A program made the position numbers and the translations under genes. The notes beneath the pieces are model-generated. The model was given only the letters and a program-made list of their open reading frames with translations, made no database searches and had not been told where the DNA came from. DNA of 64,000 nucleotides from Flagellimonas sp947499585 (GTDB taxonomy: Bacteria; Bacteroidota; Bacteroidia; Flavobacteriales; Flavobacteriaceae): contig NZ_CP138995.1 of the NCBI RefSeq assembly GCF_044596045.1, forward strand, positions 3,720,001 through 3,784,000. Reading direction: 5' to 3'. This document shows, piece after piece, positions 42,647 through 52,664 of the stretch; position 1 is the first letter of the stretch; each line of letters starts with the position of its first letter.

Positions 42647-44593
42647 TTATTCAAAAAGAACATTGTCGTTAAGAATTACAATCAATGATCTTTGGTTTTG
42701 CTTGTGTAATACTTCCAAACAGAAAACTCCGTTTGTACAATTATTCAAAATTTTGTCCTCACCATAACCAATGGAATATAAAATATTGGAAGATGGTACT
42801 CCATTTTGAACCAAATATTTTTTAATAGCGTCTGAACGACTTTGAGTCAATCTAAAATTTGTACTACTACCTCCCCTGCTATCTGTATAGGTTTCTATCC
42901 TAAGCTGTACGGATGGGAAATCCTGTACAAATGCCACAACCTTATCAAGTTCTGTTTCTATTTCTGGGGTAAGTTGGGATAGGCTTCTTCCAAAGAAGAA
43001 TTTTTTAAGTTTTACTATGGCTTGCCCTTCTTTCTTTTCTACCAAATCATCATACTCAGAAATTTCAACATCATAATTTATGATTTCCACTTCCCGTAAA
43101 TCCTCTTCTGTAAAGCGTTTTGCGAAGTTCGAATAACGCTCTTTGGACGATTCCAAAACCAATTCCTTTCGCCAAGGAATCTCTAATCTATAACTTCCTT
43201 TTTCATCAGAATAGGTCTCGGCCAATATAGAACCATTTACATCTTGTAAACGAACCGCTACCTTATCTACCAACTCAGATTTTCTATTACGTTTTACAAC
43301 TTTTCCTTTCAACGTAATTGTCTTAAGACCAGGTTTTTTATCAACCTTAAAACCATATAGATCATCCTTCCCTTTTCCTCCCGGTCTGTTTGATGAAAAA
43401 TACCCTAAAAGCCCGTCTCCTTCATTCCTCATGATTAAACCAAAATCATCATCCGAAGAGTTTATACCTTTTCCAAGATTAATGGGAATGCTAAATGCAC
43501 CTACATCAATGTTTGACTTGTAAATATCCATTCCTCCAAGTCCATAAAAAACATCTGAGGAAAAATAAAAACTGTCTTCAAAAATATACGGGGCAATTTC
43601 ATTCCCAGCTGAGTTTATTCTAGGTCCCAAATTTATTGGAGCTGACATAATCTGACCCCTATTGGTATGCACAAAGTAAATGTCCGTACCCCCAAAACCT
43701 TCATCAAAATTGGCTGAGAAATAGAGCTTTTCGGTCTTTTCATCGTAAAAAGGATAATAAAAAGAAGTACTCAAATCTTTAAGCAACAATTGAAACCTAC
43801 CATCTTTTACCTGCATCCCTATCGCTAATGCGTTTTTTCCATTCCCATCAAAAGAGAGTTCCCCATCCTCGGTATTTGACAACACATAAAAGATACTTCT
43901 CAATCCCTCTGAATAATAAGGTGTTGCTTTATGATAATTAGAGCTAGTAATCCCGGTAAAAGGCTTAGCGGCTAAAATTTGACCATTGCTTTGCAACCCT
44001 GCTTCATATATGTTTAAATATCCTTCGCCAGCTGGAACATATCTTCTCTTTGTATCCTGTAATCTGCCGCTTGAAAATAACAACTGCCCTCCATAAAACG
44101 AAGGTGAAAAATCTGATTGTGGACTATTGCCGTTTAAGTTAAAGATTTGAAAATCCATCTCGCCACCTACATTACTATCCTCCAACAGTTGAGTATTAAA
44201 TTCCAAATTCTGTAAAAATTCTTTTTGAAAACTCGCAGACATGGTAGCTAAAAATGCTTCTTTTTTCTCTTTATTGGCAGTTTTGGATAAGCTCTGTAGC
44301 ATTTTATTGAAATGATGGTTGCTCATCAAAGTATCTTTCTTGTACAATGAAAGGTAAGCGTCTGAAGCTTTTTCAAAATTATTTGTCTTGAAGTAAGCAT
44401 CGGCTAAATTCAGAAATTGTTGCTGCGTTAAGGTGCCTTTTGCTATATCCAGCTCATAAGCACTTATCGCCTTCTGATAGTCATACTGGAAAAAGTAATC
44501 GTCCCCTTTTGATTTTTTACTTTGGGCAAAGCAGATGACCATACCTAAAAAGTATACCAGTAGTGCAGCGTTTATTTTTTTTGCTAGTGCCAT
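42647..44593 (-). CDS. T9SS-associated OmpA family protein (TPR - PD40 - OmpA)
   Basis: The 648-residue product has a signal peptide (LVYFLGMVICFAQ). A TPR-like helical region follows at about 25-125, then PD40 propeller repeats to about 400 (for example LYFSANFDEGFGGTDIYFV and YFSSNRPGGKGKDDLYGF). A carboxypeptidase-regulatory-like strand domain lies near 425-500. The C-terminal OmpA peptidoglycan-binding domain near 530-640 contains RIETYTDSRGGSSTNFRLTQSRSDAI. This is the standard third gene of an adhesin - PorP/SprF - OmpA locus and probably anchors the surface complex to peptidoglycan. It lies one base after porP. Confidence 0.9.
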   Translation of the reverse strand: MALAKKINAALLVYFLGMVICFAQSKKSKGDDYFFQYDYQKAISAYELDIAKGTLTQQQFLNLADAYFKTNNFEKASDAYLSLYKKDTLMSNHHFNKMLQSLSKTANKEKKEAFLATMSASFQKEFLQNLEFNTQLLEDSNVGGEMDFQIFNLNGNSPQSDFSPSFYGGQLLFSSGRLQDTKRRYVPAGEGYLNIYEAGLQSNGQILAAKPFTGITSSNYHKATPYYSEGLRSIFYVLSNTEDGELSFDGNGKNALAIGMQVKDGRFQLLLKDLSTSFYYPFYDEKTEKLYFSANFDEGFGGTDIYFVHTNRGQIMSAPINLGPRINSAGNEIAPYIFEDSFYFSSDVFYGLGGMDIYKSNIDVGAFSIPINLGKGINSSDDDFGLIMRNEGDGLLGYFSSNRPGGKGKDDLYGFKVDKKPGLKTITLKGKVVKRNRKSELVDKVAVRLQDVNGSILAETYSDEKGSYRLEIPWRKELVLESSKERYSNFAKRFTEEDLREVEIINYDVEISEYDDLVEKKEGQAIVKLKKFFFGRSLSQLTPEIETELDKVVAFVQDFPSVQLRIETYTDSRGGSSTNFRLTQSRSDAIKKYLVQNGVPSSNILYSIGYGEDKILNNCTNGVFCLEVLHKQNQRSLIVILNDNVLFE

Positions 44594-44594
44594 A

Positions 44595-45587
44595 TTAGAA
44601 AAATCTTGGAGAATCTATCTGTTTTGGTTTACCTTTTAATTTTTTGTCTTTACTTTTTGCTTTGGAATTTCCGCTTCCAAAACCACCTCGTCCAATATAA
44701 AATTTCAGTATTGCCTCATGTGAGCCTCCACTAAACTCTCCCAGTCCATTTGTATTGTAATCATACGAATATCCTAAAAACAATCCGTTAGAAACCTGAA
44801 TACCAGCTAAACCACTAACTGCATTGTCAAATCTATATGAAGCTCCTATAGTGAGTGCATCTATAAACTGAAAATTTGCAGATAAATTTACGTTAACAGG
44901 AGATCCTTGAAGGTAGTTCACCAAAAATGCTGGCTTAAACTTGGTCCTGTCTGATATCTGAAAAACATATCCTCCAATTACATTGAACTGCATATTATCC
45001 TCAACTATGGTTGCTACTTCATCATTGTACAATCCATTGGTTAAAAAATTGGGGATGGAAAGCCCCATGTACCAATCTTCTTCATAAAGGAAAAGTCCTG
45101 CGCCAACAGTTGGGTAAAAATCACTTAAATTTTCACCAATAATCGTTGGGTCAGATGGGTCTACAAAAGTACCTTCAGAATAATCCAAACTTAAAAGAGA
45201 TCCTCCAGCGGACAGCCCAAAAGACAGTTTTGTTATATCTGAAACGTTGATTTGGTAAGAATATGCCAGATTGATAAATGTTTGTCTTGAAGGTCCCAAC
45301 TCATCATGTACCACATTAAGACCAAGTCCAGTTTTTTCATTAGCAAATGGAACATTCACACCGAACCGCATAGTAGTAGGTGCTCCAGGAATATCTACCC
45401 ATTGCGCTCGGTACAGACCTGCCAACTCAGGAGACTCAACCGTTCCTACATAGGCTGGATTAAAACTTCCAATATTATACATGTACTGTGTATACTGAGG
45501 TTCTTTTTGAGCCATACCAACACTCATAATTCCAATGAGAGTTAGAGCAAGTATTCCGTATGTTCTTAAACCAATTTTATTTGGCAT
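44595..45587 (-). CDS. PorP/SprF family T9SS membrane protein
   Basis: The 330-residue product has a signal peptide (GILALTLIGIMSVGMAQ) and the PorP/SprF pattern: EPQYTQYMYNIGSFNPAYVGT at the mature N-terminus, GLYRAQWVDIPGAPTT near 60, then barrel strands ending in EAILKFYIGRG. It carries a basic C-terminal tail (KSKDKKLKGK). SprF-like proteins are needed for surface attachment of their type B-CTD partner, here the giant adhesin directly upstream (7-base gap). Confidence 0.92.
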   Translation of the reverse strand: MPNKIGLRTYGILALTLIGIMSVGMAQKEPQYTQYMYNIGSFNPAYVGTVESPELAGLYRAQWVDIPGAPTTMRFGVNVPFANEKTGLGLNVVHDELGPSRQTFINLAYSYQINVSDITKLSFGLSAGGSLLSLDYSEGTFVDPSDPTIIGENLSDFYPTVGAGLFLYEEDWYMGLSIPNFLTNGLYNDEVATIVEDNMQFNVIGGYVFQISDRTKFKPAFLVNYLQGSPVNVNLSANFQFIDALTIGASYRFDNAVSGLAGIQVSNGLFLGYSYDYNTNGLGEFSGGSHEAILKFYIGRGGFGSGNSKAKSKDKKLKGKPKQIDSPRFF

Positions 45588-45594
45588 GTTTCAT

Positions 45595-48500
45595 TTATCT
45601 TATTATTTGAATCCACCCTTTTACTATTTCGCTTCCATCACCTACAAGATCCAATATATAAAAGTAGGTGCCTTTTGGCACATCACCACTACTACCTGTT
45701 CCATCCCATGTGCTATCATAGCCCTGCATCTCAAAAACGCTATTTCCATAGCGATCAAACACCTCTAGTTTATTATTTGGAAAATCATTGTTAGGATCAA
45801 TAAACACCAGTGTGTCATTTATACCATCTCCATTAGGTGAAAAGATATTACACAAGGTCCCTGGGTCCTGACACGGGCTTTGATTAACTTGAACAGAAAC
45901 TGTTGCTGTATCATTAGAACTTACGGCATCAGTTGGAAACGAAGAAGCTATAGTTACTGTATTCTGAAGTTGCCCAGAAGTGGTAACCGTAACTGTAATT
46001 TCCAAGATGACACTTTCTTCGGGAATTAATTCAGCAATGGACCACATTCCACTAACTTGATCATAAAGCCCTTTTGATGCCGTATGTGAAACATATTCAA
46101 ATCCATCACCAATCAAATCATTGACAAGAATATCCAACACCCTATCCATTGTTGTGTTCTCAAGGGTAATAGTAAAGGTTATATTGCTTTGCAATAATGG
46201 TGTATCATTATCAACTTCTTTTGTAATTGCCAAATCAATAGCTTCAGGGTTACAAGCTGGAGTCAAAAAAGGATCGCAACTATCTAAAGGGTCCGTTGCA
46301 TTCTCTGGAACCGCCGTTGTACTTGGGTCATCGACCACCAACACTTCTTCACCATCCGTTAAACCATCACCATCTGTATCAGGATTGTTAGGGTTTGTAC
46401 CTAAATCATTTTCTTCTCCATCTGTTAAACCGTCATTATCCGAATCTACAATACAATTGCTTACTGAAACTGTTACTTGTACCGAACTATTCACACAAGG
46501 TGCCACCGCACCATTTGTAGTGTATTCAAATACATAACTACCAGAAGGTAAACTTTCAAAATCCACATTATTATCTGAACCTATTGATAGAGTTCCTCCA
46601 GATAGATCAGTAATAATTGCCCATGTTCCCAAATCTTCACCCGTTAGCGTATCATCTAAGTCTATAACCGTTGGTCCTCCATTACCCGCAGCATTACAAG
46701 CAATTGTATTAGTTGGGGTTCCTACAGACGGGGTTTCATTCACTGTTGCTACTACTTCTATCCTTTCAGTGCTACAATTATTGGACGTAGCCTCAACAAA
46801 AAATGAGGTGGTTGTTGAAATGGTCGGCGTTTCAAACAAAGGCCCGCTGCCCAATACGGCTCCCCCGGTTGCAGTTGCATACCAGTTGAGGGTAATATCG
46901 TCGGCCACTGTAGCAGTCAATATCAACGTTCCTTCTCCACATATGGAGTCGCCTGAAGTACTGTCTATATTGGGTGTAAAAAAACGTTCTAAAGATACTG
47001 TCAACACGGGGCTAGCGCAATTATTTCCTGCATCAAAAAAGAAACCAAAATAAGATCCTGGAGCCGCCACAATATTGCTTATGTGTGCATTAGTCGCCAA
47101 GGGATCAGAACTAGTACTCCAAGTAAGCACACTTCCAGCAGGTGCTGAATTGGTTACATAGGCATTTAAATCGGCAGCGACAACATCACAAAACTCGATA
47201 GGTTCAGAGCTATCAAGCACAGGGGCCGTATTTCCTGCATTACAAGGAATTGCGCAATCTATTACGGTAACAGTTAAATCAACTGTTTGGTCAACACAAG
47301 GAGCTGTTGCCCCAGATGTTGTATATGTAAAGGTATAATCACCTAAAGGCTGTCCATTAAAGTTTACAATATTGCTAGCGTTAATGGTAATTGAAGCTCC
47401 TCCCGGACTGCCAGTTAAAGACCAGTTGCCTGCATCTGCCCCTGTTAATTGGTCATCCAAATCCACCACGCTATCCCCTTCACCTGAATTATCGCAAGTA
47501 GCAATGTTTGTTGTTGTACCTGGTGAAGGTGTTGCGTTTTGTGTTAGTGTAACACTGAAAGTAGCGCTAACGCAGTCATTCAAAGCATCATAGAAAAATC
47601 CAAAATAAATGTCAGCTGAACTTACCGTGCTTGTTGGCAGATAATCTCCTGTTACACTTGTATCTGAATTAGTACTCCATCTTAAGTCTGATCCTACAGG
47701 CGGAATACTTGCAGTATAAGCATCCAAGTCTTGTGTAAATGCATCGCAAAAAGTAATTATTGAACCGCCAATAAAAGTTGGTGCTACATTTCCCGCAGCG
47801 CAAGTATCATCATTATTTATCGTTACAGTTGCCGTATCTGATATATCAATTGTTAATGCAGTAGCTCCTAGATTGCTCATTGAAATAGTCAATGTTTCAT
47901 CTAATTCTATGACGGCATCCGCCGTTGGTATTATTACAAAGTTCTCAATTTCTCCTGCAGTACCAGCAAAAGTAAGAGTCTGTAAAATTCCTGTATAATC
48001 TGTATCAGCTAAAGTAGCTGAACCATCAGCAGAAGAAACCTGTACCGTAAAACCTCCTTCAACTGCATTGTTCAACGTTGCTGTAAGTTGGATAGCCCCG
48101 TTATCTTCACTGCCATTGACATCTGCAATGGTAACAGCTGCTACATCATCATCGGCATTGTCAACAGATACCGTCTGGTCGGCAAGTGGGTCGAAGGCGT
48201 CATCACTGTTCGCATCATCGACACTAACCGTTATATCATATGTCTGGGTGCCGTCGACAAGAGCATCATCGATGCCCGTGACAGTGACCGTCTGAACATC
48301 ACCAAAGTTTCCAGGGGTAAAGGTCAACGTGCCAAGGTCAACGGTGCCCTCACCAATATCGCCAGAAGTCACCGTAAGGACAACGTTCGTCGCAGGGGCA
48401 TTGTCCAGAACAACCGTGAAAGTATCCGTCGTGCCCGTCTCAGAGGTGCCCGTAGCACCACCGCTCTCAACTATCGTAAAGCCGGGGACAGCTAAATCAT

Positions 48501-51051
48501 CATCGGCATTGTCAACAGATACCGTCTGGTCGGCAAGTGGGTCGAAGGCGTCATCACTGTTCGCATCATCGACACTAACCGTTATATCATATGTCTGGGT
48601 GCCGTCGACAAGAGCATCATCGATGCCCGTGACAGTGACCGTCTGAACATCACCAAAGTTTCCAGGGGTAAAGGTCAACGTGCCAAGGTCAACGGTGCCC
48701 TCACCAATATCGCCAGAAGTCACCGTAAGGACAACGTTCGTCGCAGGGGCATTGTCCAGAACAACCGTGAAAGTATCCGTCGTGCCCGTCTCAGAGGTGC
48801 CCGTAGCACCACCGCTCTCAACTATCGTAAAGCCGGGGACAGCTAAATCATCATCGGCATTGTCAACAGATACCGTCTGGTCGGCAAGTGGGTCGAAGGC
48901 GTCATCACTGTTCGCATCATCGACACTAACCGTTATATCATATGTCTGGGTGCCGTCGACAAGAGCATCATCGATGCCCGTGACAGTGACCGTCTGAACA
49001 TCACCAAAGTTTCCAGGGGTAAAGGTCAACGTGCCAAGGTCAACGGTGCCCTCACCAATATCGCCAGAAGTCACCGTAAGGACAACGTTCGTCGCAGGGG
49101 CATTGTCCAGAACAACCGTGAAAGTATCCGTCGTGCCCGTCTCAGAGGTGCCCGTAGCACCACCGCTCTCAACTATCGTAAAGCCGGGGACAGCTAAATC
49201 ATCATCGGCATTGTCAACAGATACCGTCTGGTCGGCAAGTGGGTCGAAGGCGTCATCACTGTTCGCATCATCGACACTAACCGTTATATCATATGTCTGG
49301 GTGCCGTCGACAAGAGCATCATCGATGCCCGTGACAGTGACCGTCTGAACATCACCAAAGTTTCCAGGGGTAAAGGTCAACGTGCCAAGGTCAACGGTGC
49401 CCTCACCAATATCGCCAGAAGTCACCGTAAGGACAACGTTCGTCGCAGGGGCATTGTCCAGAACAACCGTGAAAGTATCCGTCGTGCCCGTCTCAGAGGT
49501 GCCCGTAGCACCACCGCTCTCAACTATCGTAAAGCCGGGGACAGCTAAATCATCATCGGCATTGTCAACAGATACCGTCTGGTCGGCAAGTGGGTCGAAG
49601 GCGTCATCACTGTTCGCATCATCGACACTAACCGTTATATCATATGTCTGGGTGCCGTCGACAAGAGCATCATCGATGCCCGTGACAGTGACCGTCTGAA
49701 CATCACCAAAGTTTCCAGGGGTAAAGGTCAACGTGCCAAGGTCAACGGTGCCCTCACCAATATCGCCAGAAGTCACCGTAAGGACAACGTTCGTCGCAGG
49801 GGCATTGTCCAGAACAACCGTGAAAGTATCCGTCGTGCCCGTCTCAGAGGTGCCCGTAGCACCACCGCTCTCAACTATCGTAAAGCCGGGGACAGCTAAA
49901 TCATCATCGGCATTGTCAACAGATACCGTCTGGTCGGCAAGTGGGTCGAAGGCGTCATCACTGTTCGCATCATCGACACTAACCGTTATATCATATGTCT
50001 GGGTGCCGTCGACAAGAGCATCATCGATGCCCGTGACAGTGACCGTCTGAACATCACCAAAGTTTCCAGGGGTAAAGGTCAACGTGCCAAGGTCAACGGT
50101 GCCCTCACCAATATCGCCAGAAGTCACCGTAAGGACAACGTTCGTCGCAGGGGCATTGTCCAGAACAACCGTGAAAGTATCCGTCGTGCCCGTCTCAGAG
50201 GTGCCCGTAGCACCACCGCTCTCAACTATCGTAAAGCCGGGGACAGCTAAATCATCATCGGCATTGTCAACAGATACCGTCTGGTCGGCAAGTGGGTCGA
50301 AGGCGTCATCACTGTTCGCATCATCGACACTAACCGTTATATCATATGTCTGGGTGCCGTCGACAAGAGCATCATCGATGCCCGTGACAGTGACCGTCTG
50401 AACATCACCAAAGTTTCCAGGGGTAAAGGTCAACGTGCCAAGGTCAACGGTGCCCTCACCAATATCGCCAGAAGTCACCGTAAGGACAACGTTCGTCGCA
50501 GGGGCATTGTCCAGAACAACCGTGAAAGTATCCGTCGTGCCCGTCTCAGAGGTGCCCGTAGCACCACCGCTCTCAACTATCGTAAAGCCGGGGACAGCTA
50601 AATCATCATCGGCATTGTCAACAGATACCGTCTGGTCGGCAAGTGGGTCGAAGGCGTCATCACTGTTCGCATCATCGACACTAACCGTTATATCATATGT
50701 CTGGGTGCCGTCGACAAGAGCATCATCGATGCCCGTGACAGTGACCGTCTGAACATCACCAAAGTTTCCAGGGGTAAAGGTCAACGTGCCAAGGTCAACG
50801 GTGCCCTCACCAATATCGCCAGAAGTCACCGTAAGGACAACGTTCGTCGCAGGGGCATTGTCCAGAACAACCGTGAAAGTATCCGTCGTGCCCGTCTCAG
50901 AGGTGCCCGTAGCACCACCGCTCTCAACCATCGTAAAGCCTTGTCCAAATCCAAAACTAAAACCAAATACCGTAAATACTATTAAGAGTATTTTCTCTTT
51001 ACCATAGTTAGAGAAAGATAAAAAAGAAGCTTTTTTTAAGAAGGATGACAT
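45595..51051 (-). CDS. Giant T9SS-secreted repeat adhesin with type B gliding-motility C-terminal domain
   Basis: From the ATG at 51051 the product has 1818 residues. A signal peptide ends near residue 37 (FSFGFGQ). Eight nearly identical 117-residue units follow to about residue 970, each running from FTIVESGGATGTSE to VSVDNADDD, with acidic strand ends suited to calcium binding. Then come a Calx-beta-like domain (about 975-1085), two Cys-rich modules with paired GFFYDALNDC / GFFFDAGNNC motifs, Ig/PKD-like strands, a thrombospondin-3-like run DSDNDGLTDGEE, a DUF11-like domain, and the type B sorting domain (CNIFSPNGDGINDTLVF to the end). It is the secreted partner of the PorP/SprF and OmpA genes that follow. 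The true number of repeats may differ if the assembly collapsed them. Confidence 0.9.
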   Translation of the reverse strand: MSSFLKKASFLSFSNYGKEKILLIVFTVFGFSFGFGQGFTMVESGGATGTSETGTTDTFTVVLDNAPATNVVLTVTSGDIGEGTVDLGTLTFTPGNFGDVQTVTVTGIDDALVDGTQTYDITVSVDDANSDDAFDPLADQTVSVDNADDDLAVPGFTIVESGGATGTSETGTTDTFTVVLDNAPATNVVLTVTSGDIGEGTVDLGTLTFTPGNFGDVQTVTVTGIDDALVDGTQTYDITVSVDDANSDDAFDPLADQTVSVDNADDDLAVPGFTIVESGGATGTSETGTTDTFTVVLDNAPATNVVLTVTSGDIGEGTVDLGTLTFTPGNFGDVQTVTVTGIDDALVDGTQTYDITVSVDDANSDDAFDPLADQTVSVDNADDDLAVPGFTIVESGGATGTSETGTTDTFTVVLDNAPATNVVLTVTSGDIGEGTVDLGTLTFTPGNFGDVQTVTVTGIDDALVDGTQTYDITVSVDDANSDDAFDPLADQTVSVDNADDDLAVPGFTIVESGGATGTSETGTTDTFTVVLDNAPATNVVLTVTSGDIGEGTVDLGTLTFTPGNFGDVQTVTVTGIDDALVDGTQTYDITVSVDDANSDDAFDPLADQTVSVDNADDDLAVPGFTIVESGGATGTSETGTTDTFTVVLDNAPATNVVLTVTSGDIGEGTVDLGTLTFTPGNFGDVQTVTVTGIDDALVDGTQTYDITVSVDDANSDDAFDPLADQTVSVDNADDDLAVPGFTIVESGGATGTSETGTTDTFTVVLDNAPATNVVLTVTSGDIGEGTVDLGTLTFTPGNFGDVQTVTVTGIDDALVDGTQTYDITVSVDDANSDDAFDPLADQTVSVDNADDDLAVPGFTIVESGGATGTSETGTTDTFTVVLDNAPATNVVLTVTSGDIGEGTVDLGTLTFTPGNFGDVQTVTVTGIDDALVDGTQTYDITVSVDDANSDDAFDPLADQTVSVDNADDDVAAVTIADVNGSEDNGAIQLTATLNNAVEGGFTVQVSSADGSATLADTDYTGILQTLTFAGTAGEIENFVIIPTADAVIELDETLTISMSNLGATALTIDISDTATVTINNDDTCAAGNVAPTFIGGSIITFCDAFTQDLDAYTASIPPVGSDLRWSTNSDTSVTGDYLPTSTVSSADIYFGFFYDALNDCVSATFSVTLTQNATPSPGTTTNIATCDNSGEGDSVVDLDDQLTGADAGNWSLTGSPGGASITINASNIVNFNGQPLGDYTFTYTTSGATAPCVDQTVDLTVTVIDCAIPCNAGNTAPVLDSSEPIEFCDVVAADLNAYVTNSAPAGSVLTWSTSSDPLATNAHISNIVAAPGSYFGFFFDAGNNCASPVLTVSLERFFTPNIDSTSGDSICGEGTLILTATVADDITLNWYATATGGAVLGSGPLFETPTISTTTSFFVEATSNNCSTERIEVVATVNETPSVGTPTNTIACNAAGNGGPTVIDLDDTLTGEDLGTWAIITDLSGGTLSIGSDNNVDFESLPSGSYVFEYTTNGAVAPCVNSSVQVTVSVSNCIVDSDNDGLTDGEENDLGTNPNNPDTDGDGLTDGEEVLVVDDPSTTAVPENATDPLDSCDPFLTPACNPEAIDLAITKEVDNDTPLLQSNITFTITLENTTMDRVLDILVNDLIGDGFEYVSHTASKGLYDQVSGMWSIAELIPEESVILEITVTVTTSGQLQNTVTIASSFPTDAVSSNDTATVSVQVNQSPCQDPGTLCNIFSPNGDGINDTLVFIDPNNDFPNNKLEVFDRYGNSVFEMQGYDSTWDGTGSSGDVPKGTYFYILDLVGDGSEIVKGWIQIIR
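48145..50940 (-). repeat. Eight tandem 351-bp repeats in the adhesin gene
   Basis: Units repeat at an exact 351-base period; the last lacks only the 12-base linker. By eye the units are identical except one base at 50929, changing Ile to Met in the N-terminal unit. I counted 188 G or C in one 351-base unit (about 54%), well above the surrounding genes. Codons are correspondingly G/C-ending (GTC, GAC, ACG, GGC). Confidence 0.95.
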
Positions 51052-51206
51052 CACCTATTTAATGATTTTCAGTATAGTTCTCATTTTGGTTTTGGTCGGT
51101 GATTTGGGAAGAATCAATATTACTAAAAAATGAAGGAACACCACAACTTTACAGACTAAATCTATCTTTCTCGGATGAAATACCTTTAAGTCAGAAAAAT
51201 CCTTAT

Positions 51207-52088
51207 TTATATGGTGCCAGAAGATGTTTCTACACTAGAATCTATCTTTCTAACCAAGCCTTGCAATACTTTACCGGGACCAACTTCAACAAAAGAATTT
51301 CCACCATCTTTAATCATTTGTTGTACACTCTGAGTCCATTTTACGGGAGCGGTCAACTGAGAAATCAAATTGGTTTTAATTTCATCTGCACTTGTAACAG
51401 CAGTAGTTGGTACATTTTGATATATTGGACAGATAGGTACACTAAAACTTGTTGCTTCTATCGCCGCTGCCAATTCTTCTCTGGCCGGTTCCATTAAAGG
51501 TGAGTGAAACGCTCCACCAACGGGAAGTAATAAAGCTCTACGAGCTCCTGCTTCTTTTAATTTTTCACATGCTGCGTTTACAGCTTCAATCTCTCCTGAA
51601 ATTACCAATTGACCTGGACAATTATAATTTGCAGGGACTACAATTCCTCCTGTTTCTTGGCATATTTTTTCGACCACCTCATCATCCAACCCTAAAACTG
51701 CAGCCATAGTGCTTGGTTGAACTTCACATGCCTTTTGCATTGCCAAAGCTCTTTGTGAAACCAATTTTAGGCCATCTTCAAAGTTTAAAGTGCCATTGGC
51801 CACCAATGCTGAAAACTCTCCAAGCGAATGCCCCGCAACCATGTCTGGGTTAAAATTTTCTCCAAGAACCTTACTCAAAATAACGGAATGCAAAAAAATA
51901 GCAGGCTGGGTTACCTTGGTCTGCTTTAAATCTTCAGGAGTTCCTTCAAACATAATATCCGTAATGGAAAAACCTAAAATATTATTGGCTTGTTCGAATA
52001 GTTCTTGCGCTTGGTTGTGATTTTCATAAAGGTCTAGGCCCATTCCCACAAATTGAGCTCCTTGTCCTGGAAAAATATATGCATTCAT
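51207..52088 (-). CDS. fabD: ACP S-malonyltransferase
   Basis: FabD moves malonyl from CoA to ACP to feed fatty-acid elongation. The 293-residue product has the opening FPGQGAQFVGMG, the nucleophile elbow GHSLGEFSAL with Ser88, and GGAFHSPLM with catalytic His195, plus a QxP-type TQPAIFLHS near 61. Length is normal. It is upstream of the adhesin with a 152-base gap and downstream of the gamma-carbonic-anhydrase-like gene on the same strand. Confidence 0.95.
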   Translation of the reverse strand: MNAYIFPGQGAQFVGMGLDLYENHNQAQELFEQANNILGFSITDIMFEGTPEDLKQTKVTQPAIFLHSVILSKVLGENFNPDMVAGHSLGEFSALVANGTLNFEDGLKLVSQRALAMQKACEVQPSTMAAVLGLDDEVVEKICQETGGIVVPANYNCPGQLVISGEIEAVNAACEKLKEAGARRALLLPVGGAFHSPLMEPAREELAAAIEATSFSVPICPIYQNVPTTAVTSADEIKTNLISQLTAPVKWTQSVQQMIKDGGNSFVEVGPGKVLQGLVRKIDSSVETSSGTI

Positions 52089-52139
52089 CTGATTAGTTTT
52101 ATAGCGGTGCTAAAATAGGGATAATTTAAATTGCCAATA

Positions 52140-52649
52140 CTACTTAAACCAACTTGAATAGGTCACATAGGCGTTAGCAATACGATCTATTTCTCCTGAG
52201 CTCAATTCTGGACTTACGTCCTTTATTTTCTTTGCGGGCATTCCTGCATAGATACTTCCTTCCTCTACATGTGTGCCTTGGGTTAGGACTGCTCCAGCAG
52301 CAATAATTGAATTACTTTCCACAATACAATCATCCATAATAATACTCCCCATACCAATCAGCACATTGTCCTTTACAGTACAGCCATGCACCAAAGCATT
52401 ATGGCCAATGGAAACGTTGTTCCCGATTGTGGTAGGTGATTTTTGATAGGTACAATGAATAACAGCACCATCCTGCACATTGACTTTGTTTCCCATTTTT
52501 ATAAAATGCACATCTCCCCTGATAACTGCATTGTACCAAATGCTGCATTGGTCTCCCATAGACACTTCTCCAACGATAGTGGCATTTTCGGCTATAAAAC
52601 AGTCTTCTCCTATTTCTGGGGATTTTCCCCTTACGGATCTAAGTATCAT
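52140..52649 (-). CDS. Gamma-carbonic-anhydrase-like hexapeptide-repeat protein
   Basis: The 169-residue product is a left-handed beta-helix protein with hexapeptide repeats (IGEDCFIAENATIVGEV and VLIGMGSIIMDDCIV). The three zinc-ligand histidines of the family are in place: His65 (GAVIHC), His83 (SIGHNA) and His88 (LVHGC). Such proteins (PaaY/YrdA/CaiE group) may be carbonic anhydrases or thioesterases. It sits between the LytTR regulator and fabD; a functional link is not evident. Confidence 0.88.
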   Translation of the reverse strand: MILRSVRGKSPEIGEDCFIAENATIVGEVSMGDQCSIWYNAVIRGDVHFIKMGNKVNVQDGAVIHCTYQKSPTTIGNNVSIGHNALVHGCTVKDNVLIGMGSIIMDDCIVESNSIIAAGAVLTQGTHVEEGSIYAGMPAKKIKDVSPELSSGEIDRIANAYVTYSSWFK

Positions 52650-52664
52650 ATTCTTGAATTGATT

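Noticed and set aside
48145..50940. Tandem array as a CRISPR or satellite
   Set aside because: Period 351 with no spacers, in frame and coding throughout.
48329..51007. Eight open 105-codon frames on the plus strand with identical products
   Set aside because: They are antisense shadows of the 351-bp repeats in the adhesin; their identity follows from the repeat and there is no ribosome-binding or promoter signal.
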